This document shows, piece by piece, positions 59,100 through 64,000 of a DNA stretch of 64,000 bases. Origin of the DNA: Myceligenerans indicum (lineage in GTDB: Bacteria > Actinomycetota > Actinomycetes > Actinomycetales > Cellulomonadaceae). Both the position numbers and the translations under genes were made by a program. The stretch spans positions 51,873 through 115,872 of the forward strand of contig NZ_JABBYC010000010.1 of the NCBI RefSeq assembly GCF_016742955.1, read 5' to 3'. Below the pieces are notes generated by a model. That model worked only from the letters and a program-made list of their open reading frames with translations, was not told the origin of the DNA and searched no databases. Numbering within the stretch: the stretch's first letter is position 1; each line of letters begins with the position of its first letter.

Positions 59100-59750
59100 T
59101 CAGCGGCGGAGCGAGGGCCTCCACGGCACCCGGGCGTTCACCGGTGCGCGGTACCGGAGCAGATCGCCGTCGAACACGACACGGCCGGGCAGTGACAGCA
59201 GCGTCTGCGGCCGCACCTGGCTGCGCGGGATGCGCAGGTCGCACACGCCCGCCTGGTGCAGCACGTGGTAGACGAACTCGGAGCAGAAGAAGCGGTAGGC
59301 GTCCTCCTTGGCCCGGCCGGTCACGTGGTCGAGCAGCCCCGTGAAGTTGTACCGGTAGCGGTGCCCGTCCAGCAGGAAGGCCTCCACCTGCGCACGCACG
59401 GCTTCGTGCTGCGCGCCCGTGACGGGTACCTCCAGCACCAGCCCGGGAAGGCTTCCCATCCGCTCGTACAGCGGGTCGTCCAGGCGCTCCCGCCGGAAGC
59501 AGCCGGACAGGGGGTTGGTCGTGCCGCGCCGCCCGAACCCGAACATGTACTCCAGCCCCGGGTCGAGGGCCAGCGCGGCATGGGTGAGCCGGTCTCCCGT
59601 CATGACGCCGATGAGCCGGGACGGCACGGTGCTGCTGCGGGACAGCACCACGTACACCGCATGTCCCGGGCCGCCGAGGCCGCGGAGGGCCTGCGGACCG
59701 GTCGGGGAGACGGGAACTGCGGCGGTACGGGGGATGTCGATGACGCTCAC
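59100..59750 (-). CDS. Permuted NlpC/P60 (YiiX-like) papain-fold protein, unknown substrate
   Basis: The product is 216 residues from a GTG that lies 6 bases after TAGCGT, possibly leaderless. VYVVLSRSSTVPSRLIGVMTGDRLTHAALALDPGLEYMFGFGRR has the His of the permuted papain fold (THAAL). Later DAYRFFCSEFVYHVLHQAGVCDL holds the Cys (FCSEFV), the order His-then-Cys that marks the YiiX/YaeF/G6R group. No signal peptide or membrane segment is seen, so it may act in the cytoplasm on lipid- or amide-linked substrates. It is 54 bp before hisI on the same strand. Confidence 0.7.
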   Translation of the reverse strand: MSVIDIPRTAAVPVSPTGPQALRGLGGPGHAVYVVLSRSSTVPSRLIGVMTGDRLTHAALALDPGLEYMFGFGRRGTTNPLSGCFRRERLDDPLYERMGSLPGLVLEVPVTGAQHEAVRAQVEAFLLDGHRYRYNFTGLLDHVTGRAKEDAYRFFCSEFVYHVLHQAGVCDLRIPRSQVRPQTLLSLPGRVVFDGDLLRYRAPVNARVPWRPSLRR

Positions 59751-59811
59751 GCGGCGACGCTAGCCTGACCCTCACTCCGCTGACCAGTACGTACGCCGAA
59801 TCTCCGGGTGC

Positions 59812-59872
59812 ACTCGGGGGACCCCCCGAGTCCGGCGCGGCGCGCCGTGGGGATGATCGCCGCCCCCACGGC
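59812..59872 (-). terminator. Two hairpins after the ABC exporter operon
   Basis: GCCGTGGGG/CCCCACGGC (59844-59852, 59864-59872) and ACTCGGGG/CCCCGAGT (59812-59831) lie in tandem 80-140 bp past the exporter stop at 59952. They likely form a double terminator. Confidence 0.6.
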
Positions 59873-59951
59873 AGCCGACCGGACAGCCGACCGGACACAG
59901 GTCGCGCGCGACCCGGCACCGCCGAGACCGTGCGGCAGCCGGTGGCGCGGC

Positions 59952-61850
59952 TCACCTCGTCTGGGCCACCCAGCTCGCGTGCATGCGGGAGTAGGTCCCG
60001 CCCGCCGCCACCAGGTCCGTGTGCGGGCCGGTCTCGACGATCTCGCCGGCGTCGACCACCACCACCAGGTCCGCCGCCTCCGCGGTGGAGAGGCGGTGCG
60101 CGATCGTGATCGTGGAGCGGCCGGCCGTGAGGGAGTCGAGCGCGCGGGCGATCCGCACCTCGGTGGCCGGGTCCACCGCCGACGTCGCCTCGTCCAGCAC
60201 CAGAAGGTCCGGCGCGGCGAGGAACGCGCGCGCGATCGCGACGAGCTGCCGCTCCCCCGCGCTCAGCGCCTCGCCGCGCTGGCCCACCTGGGTGTCGAGC
60301 CCGTCGGGCAGGGAGCGGACCCAGTCCGTCAGCCCGAGCTCCGCGAAGGCGGCCGCGACCACGGAGCGCACCTCCTCCGCGGCAACGCCGTCCGCAACGC
60401 CGTCTCGCGCCGCCGGGCCCGCGCCGGCCACCGCACGGCCCGACCCACCGCGCAGCCCGTACGCCGCGTTCTCCAGCACACTGCCGTCGAACAGGAACCC
60501 CTCCTGCGGCACCAGCACGACCCGCTCCCGCAGCGAGGCGAACGAGACCTTCCGCAGATCCGTCCCGTCCAGCTCGACGACGCCGTCCACCGGGTCCATC
60601 AGCCGCGTGACGAGCTTGGCGATCGTCGTCTTGCCGGACCCGGTCTGCCCGACGACGGCGACCTTGGTACGCGGCGGCAGGTCGAGCGAGACGCCGTGCA
60701 GCACGTCCGGCCCGCCCGTGTAGGCGAACCGCACGCCGCGGAGCGTGACGCGGGCCGGGCCGCGCGGCAGGTCGACGGCGTCGGGCGCCTCGGTGACCTC
60801 GACCGGGGTCTCCAGGACCGCGATCACGCGACGCCAGCCGGCCACGGCGTTCTGCATCTCGTTGAGGATCTCCGTACCCATCTGCACGGGGCCGGTGAAC
60901 AGCTGCACCAGGAACAGGAACGCCACGACCTCGCCCGCGCTCAGCGCCCCGCCGATACCGAGCCACGCACCCAGCACCACCACGACGGCCAGGACGAAGT
61001 TGGCCACGAACACGCCCGAGGAGAACACGAACGCGACGAGTTCCATCGAGCGCCGCTGCGCGCGGCGTGTCGCCTCGACGGCTCCGGAGATGCGCCGCCC
61101 GGTCCGCTCGGACACGCCGTAGGCACGCACGGTCTCCGCGCCCACCACGGACTCGCTGATCGCGCCCAGCATCGCCCCGACGCGCTCGCGCACCAGGGTG
61201 TAGGCGCCGTTGACCTTGCGCTGCCCCACTCGCATGAACAGGAACATCGGCACGAAGCACACCCACACGACGACCGTCAGCACCGGCGAGTACCAGGCCA
61301 TCAGCGTGGTCGCCACGAGGATCTGCAGGATGCTGACCAGCAGCATGATCCCGCCCCACTGCACGAACAGCGAGATGGTGTCGACGTCGTTGGTCACGCG
61401 GGCCACGAGGGCTCCGCGCCGCTCGGTGTTCTGCGTGAGGGTCGACAGGTCGTGCACGTGCCGGAAGGCTCGCGTGCGCAGGGTCGCCAGCCCGGCCTCC
61501 GTCGATCGGAACAGCCGCACGTTGACCAGTGCGGCGCACACCCCGGCCAGGACGAGCCCTGCCGCGGCCAGCGCGGTGAGCGTCACGACGCGGCTCGCGT
61601 CCGGCCCTCCCTCGGCGAGGATCCCGTCGTCGATGGTGCGCTGCACCGTCAGGGGCACCACCACCTTGCCGCCCGCGGCGAGTACCGCGAACGCGAGCGT
61701 GACCCAGATCCCGTTCAGGATCTCCGGGGAGAGCTGGATGCCGCGGCGCAGCGTCGCGAACACCCCGAGACCGCTCACCGACTCGATGCGCGCACCGTTC
61801 GCGTCGAGCTCGTCCTCGCTGACCACCGGCTCGGCCGTCGTGGCGCTCAT
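59952..61850 (-). CDS. ABC exporter half-transporter, catalytic-Walker-B subunit
   Basis: The product is 632 residues, with a six-helix membrane domain (from about residue 45) and a C-terminal ATPase. Walker A is VVGQTGSGKTTIAKLV, Q-loop LVPQEGFLFDGSVLEN, Walker B LLVLDEATSAVD with the catalytic Glu, and H-loop ITIAHRLST. The signature is changed to LSAGERQ instead of LSGGQ. With its partner (61847-63727), which has the reverse defects, it should form one working and one degenerate ATP site, as in TM287/288-type heterodimers. A 25-residue Gly/Ala insert (SGRAVAGAGPAARDGVADGV) follows the Q-loop. The ATG overlaps the partner's stop (ATGA). A multidrug or toxic-molecule exporter is likely. The substrate is unknown. 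Confidence 0.93.
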   Translation of the reverse strand: MSATTAEPVVSEDELDANGARIESVSGLGVFATLRRGIQLSPEILNGIWVTLAFAVLAAGGKVVVPLTVQRTIDDGILAEGGPDASRVVTLTALAAAGLVLAGVCAALVNVRLFRSTEAGLATLRTRAFRHVHDLSTLTQNTERRGALVARVTNDVDTISLFVQWGGIMLLVSILQILVATTLMAWYSPVLTVVVWVCFVPMFLFMRVGQRKVNGAYTLVRERVGAMLGAISESVVGAETVRAYGVSERTGRRISGAVEATRRAQRRSMELVAFVFSSGVFVANFVLAVVVVLGAWLGIGGALSAGEVVAFLFLVQLFTGPVQMGTEILNEMQNAVAGWRRVIAVLETPVEVTEAPDAVDLPRGPARVTLRGVRFAYTGGPDVLHGVSLDLPPRTKVAVVGQTGSGKTTIAKLVTRLMDPVDGVVELDGTDLRKVSFASLRERVVLVPQEGFLFDGSVLENAAYGLRGGSGRAVAGAGPAARDGVADGVAAEEVRSVVAAAFAELGLTDWVRSLPDGLDTQVGQRGEALSAGERQLVAIARAFLAAPDLLVLDEATSAVDPATEVRIARALDSLTAGRSTITIAHRLSTAEAADLVVVVDAGEIVETGPHTDLVAAGGTYSRMHASWVAQTR

Positions 61851-63727
61851 CGGGCAACCTCCTGCAGCTCGTCGTCGCGCGGGGCCTCGTCCCCGGCGCG
61901 TTCCCGGCGTTCCGCCTCGGCCTGGTAGGCCGTGGCGAGCTCGCGGTACCCGGGGTCGCGAGCCATGAGGGCCTCGTGCGGGCCGACGTCGACCACGCCG
62001 CCCTCGTCCAGGTGTACGACCGTGTCCGCGAGCGCGACCGAGCTCATCCGGTAGGCGACCATGATCACGGTCGTGGCCCCCGGGGCGCCGTCGTCGCCCG
62101 TGCCCGGGGCGGACTGCTCGGCGAGACCGCGCAGGATCGCCTGCTCGACGCGCGGGTCGACGGCGCTGGTGGCGTCGTCGAGCACGAGCAGGCGCGGACG
62201 CCGCACCAGCGCACGCGCGATGGCGAGGCGCTGGCGCTGGCCACCGGACAGGTTCGCGCCCCGCTCGCCGAGAGGCGCGTCGAGGCCGTCGGGGTGGGCA
62301 CGGATCGTGTCGTCGAGCCGCGCGAGACGCAGGGCCTCCCAGACCTGTTCGTCGGAGGGCGCGCCGTCGTCGCCCTGGTCGGCGAGCGTGATGTTGGCGC
62401 GCACCGAGTCCTCGAACACGAACGTGCTCTGCGTGACGAGCGCGACCTGCGCGGGGATCTCGCCGTCCCGCAGGTCACGCGCGTCGGCCCCGTCCAGCAG
62501 GATGCGACCGCGCGTGGGGTCGGACAGGCGTGCGAGCAGCGAGACCAGAGTGGTCTTGCCGGAGCCCGTGGGACCGACGACGGCGACCGTCGCCCCCGCG
62601 GGCACCTCCAGGTCCACGGCGTCCAGGAGCGTACGTCCGCCGGTGCCCGTGCCTGGGACGTCGACCCCGACCTGCTCGAACCGCACGGCCAGGCCCACGC
62701 CTGACCTGGGCATCCGGTTCGTACCGTGGGTGAGTTCGCCGTCCGCGTCGACCACCTCCGCGATCCGGTCGTAGCCGACCAGGGCGCGCGGCAGTTCGCC
62801 GAGCACCCAGCCGAACGCCATGAGCGGCACGGTCATCATCGTGAGCAGATAGGCGGCACTCACCACATCGCCCGCCTCGACGCTGCCGGAGGCGGCGCGC
62901 CACGTACCGACGGCCAGCACGACGAGGGTGCCGAGGGCGGGGAGGTTCTGGATGACCGGGTCGAAGACTGCCCGCACCACGCCGACACGCACGTTCGCGC
63001 CGCGCAGCTCGTCCGCCGTGGCGGCGAAGCGGGACTCCTCCCGCCCCTCGGTACCGAGGGCCTTGACCAGGAGCGCGGCCTCGAAGGACTCGTGTGCGAC
63101 GTCGGCCACGTCACCGCGCAGCTGCTGGGCCCGGGTGACCGCCGGGGACATGTGGCGCTGGTAGATCGTGTTGGCGACCACCGTGACCGGGAAGATCACC
63201 AGGGCGGCCAGCGCCAGCCACGGGTCGATGGAGAACAGCATCGCCACGGCGGTGCCGATCATCACCACGACGCCGAGCGCGAAGGGCAGAGGGTTGAACA
63301 CGCCGTTCGCGGCCTCCGCGTCGGAGGTGGTGTGGTTCAGGAGCTGCCCGGCCGGGTGGGCACGGTGCCAGGAGACCGGCAGCCGCAGGTACTGCGTGGT
63401 CAGGGCGCTGCGGTGATCGGCGATGTTGTCCGCGAAGCCGTAGCCGGCCCAGATCCGGCGGCCTGCCACGGACAGCGCCAGCGTGAGGGCCACGGTCCCG
63501 AGAACGGCCCCGGCGACCCAGACGCGGCCGCGTGCCGCCTCGTCACCGGCGATCGCGGGGACGACGACGGCGTCGGTGGCCCAGCCCACGGCACGGCTGA
63601 CGCCCACGGTCATGGCGCCGAAGAGCGCCGACGCGGTCACGGCCAGCGCGTAGGTGCCCGGGTGGGCACGCATTCCACGCCACATCAGGACGAGGGAGCG
63701 TCGCGTCCGGGAGCCCGTCAGCGTCAT
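61847..63727 (-). CDS. ABC exporter half-transporter, degenerate-site subunit
   Basis: The product is 626 residues. The membrane domain starts YALAVTASALFGAMTVGVSRAVGWATDAVVVPAI. The ATPase has Walker A VVGPTGSGKTTLVSLL and a canonical signature LSGGQRQRLAIARAL. Walker B is LLVLDDATSAVD (Asp for the catalytic Glu) and the H-loop is VAYRMSS (Tyr for His). It therefore supplies the signature for the active site on its partner and has a weak site of its own. The ATG at 63727 has no AGGAG, and TACCAT lies 9 bases upstream. A SoxR/MerR-type promoter lies further up (63904-63934). A frame open to 63934 adds unstructured residues and covers that promoter, so it is rejected. Confidence 0.92.
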   Translation of the reverse strand: MTLTGSRTRRSLVLMWRGMRAHPGTYALAVTASALFGAMTVGVSRAVGWATDAVVVPAIAGDEAARGRVWVAGAVLGTVALTLALSVAGRRIWAGYGFADNIADHRSALTTQYLRLPVSWHRAHPAGQLLNHTTSDAEAANGVFNPLPFALGVVVMIGTAVAMLFSIDPWLALAALVIFPVTVVANTIYQRHMSPAVTRAQQLRGDVADVAHESFEAALLVKALGTEGREESRFAATADELRGANVRVGVVRAVFDPVIQNLPALGTLVVLAVGTWRAASGSVEAGDVVSAAYLLTMMTVPLMAFGWVLGELPRALVGYDRIAEVVDADGELTHGTNRMPRSGVGLAVRFEQVGVDVPGTGTGGRTLLDAVDLEVPAGATVAVVGPTGSGKTTLVSLLARLSDPTRGRILLDGADARDLRDGEIPAQVALVTQSTFVFEDSVRANITLADQGDDGAPSDEQVWEALRLARLDDTIRAHPDGLDAPLGERGANLSGGQRQRLAIARALVRRPRLLVLDDATSAVDPRVEQAILRGLAEQSAPGTGDDGAPGATTVIMVAYRMSSVALADTVVHLDEGGVVDVGPHEALMARDPGYRELATAYQAEAERRERAGDEAPRDDELQEVAR

Positions 63728-63903
63728 GGGACGAGGATGGTATCCAGGCCGGTGGGGACCAGGGTCCGAGGCACCGGCCGCGTCCGAGGGGGTGGCTCGG
63801 GGCGCGGGTGAGGGCACGGCGAGACCTCGCTTCTGTCGGGGATCTGTCGATCTTCTCACGCCCCGGGAAACGATTCGACCGGTTTTCGCCGAGGGCGTCA
63901 CCG

Positions 63904-63934
63904 ACGTTAGGACTTCAACCCCGGTTGAGGTCAA
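63904..63934 (-). promoter_or_regulatory. SoxR/MerR-type promoter upstream of the ABC exporter
   Basis: On the minus strand, TTGACC (63934-63929), a 19-base spacer and TAACGT (63909-63904). A 19-base spacer is the hallmark of MerR-family targets. A dyad, GACTTCAACC/GGTTGAGGTC (63911-63932, one mismatch), fills the spacer. CCTCAA-N6-TTGAAG matches the SoxR box CCTCAA-N6-TTGAGG at 11 of 12 positions. The start codon is about 170 bases downstream. No regulator gene is in view, because the contig ends. Confidence 0.75.
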
Positions 63935-63981
63935 GAAGTGCGGGACACGCCGGCCCGCTCACCCGCGTCCCTGCCCCAGCC

Positions 63982-64000
63982 CTGTCTCTTATACACATCT
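63982..64000. other. Nextera/Tn5 mosaic-end adapter sequence at the contig end
   Basis: CTGTCTCTTATACACATCT is the 19-base transposase mosaic end used in library preparation. Its position exactly at the end of the sequence shows untrimmed adapter, not genome. Confidence 0.97.

Noticed and set aside
58924..61857. A 977-codon frame on the same strand as the ABC exporter and hisI, crossing several genes
   Set aside because: It is a shifted frame through real genes, Arg/Gly/Ala-rich, and crosses hairpins and promoters.
63728..63934. A longer N-terminus for the first ABC exporter subunit, starting near 63934
   Set aside because: The extra 69 residues are unstructured, and the segment overlaps the -35 element of the MerR-type promoter.

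Overview
The window is high-GC DNA (roughly 70% or more by eye) whose genes have strong G/C third-position bias and frequent GTG starts. The gene content (uvrC-rapZ-yvcK-whiA, PafBC-type damage promoters, the PdtaR-type ANTAR regulator, split trp/his block, cellobiose-type ABC importer with CebR-like operators) points to an actinobacterium, most likely Micrococcales near Promicromonosporaceae or Cellulomonadaceae. That placement is inference. The right end is the end of an assembled contig: the last 19 bases are the Tn5/Nextera mosaic-end sequence. The left end cuts through a DNA photolyase gene.

Layout. 1-2520: truncated photolyase, divergent from an SDR/DUF2867 oxidoreductase. 2545-7583: uvrC, rapZ, yvcK, whiA, all on the minus strand. 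7656-11572: a RibD/DHFR-like reductase, an OsmC protein, a SUKH (SMI1/KNR4) locus and a tandem hot-dog protein. 11592-20513: uvrA, a YciI protein, a 78-residue small protein, an MBL hydrolase, a TerC transporter behind a yybP-ykoY (Mn2+) riboswitch, uvrB and pcp. 20510-22782: coaE and rpsA. 22972-28383: a peptide-type ABC importer. 28549-34560: a methyltransferase, polA, a PaaI thioesterase, a GNAT enzyme, a PdtaR-type regulator and tRNA-Leu(CAA). 34644-38109: a CUT1 sugar importer with two CebR-like operators. 38482-46134: pyk, gltD, gltB. 46241-50344: lgt, trpA, trpB, trpC. 50509-55288: a biotin cluster (bioF against bioB-bioA-bioD). 55272-59045: three small membrane proteins, a Trp-associated membrane protein, trpE and hisI. 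59100-63727: a permuted NlpC/P60-like protein and a heterodimeric ABC exporter behind a SoxR/MerR-type promoter.

The main regulatory theme is DNA repair. uvrA, uvrB, uvrC and polA each have, with identical spacing, the element TGTCAGnn-N8-TAnnnT followed by 6-7 bases and then the start codon. This is the RecA-independent (PafBC-type) damage promoter of actinobacteria, and the four mRNAs should be leaderless. The same arrangement, with TGTCGGTG, precedes a GTG at 9076 that opens a 64-codon frame overlapping the SUKH gene by ATGA. This suggests an undescribed damage-inducible SUKH locus. A second theme is tight translational coupling by 1-8 base overlaps in the ABC, trp, bio, coaE-pcp and gltBD operons.
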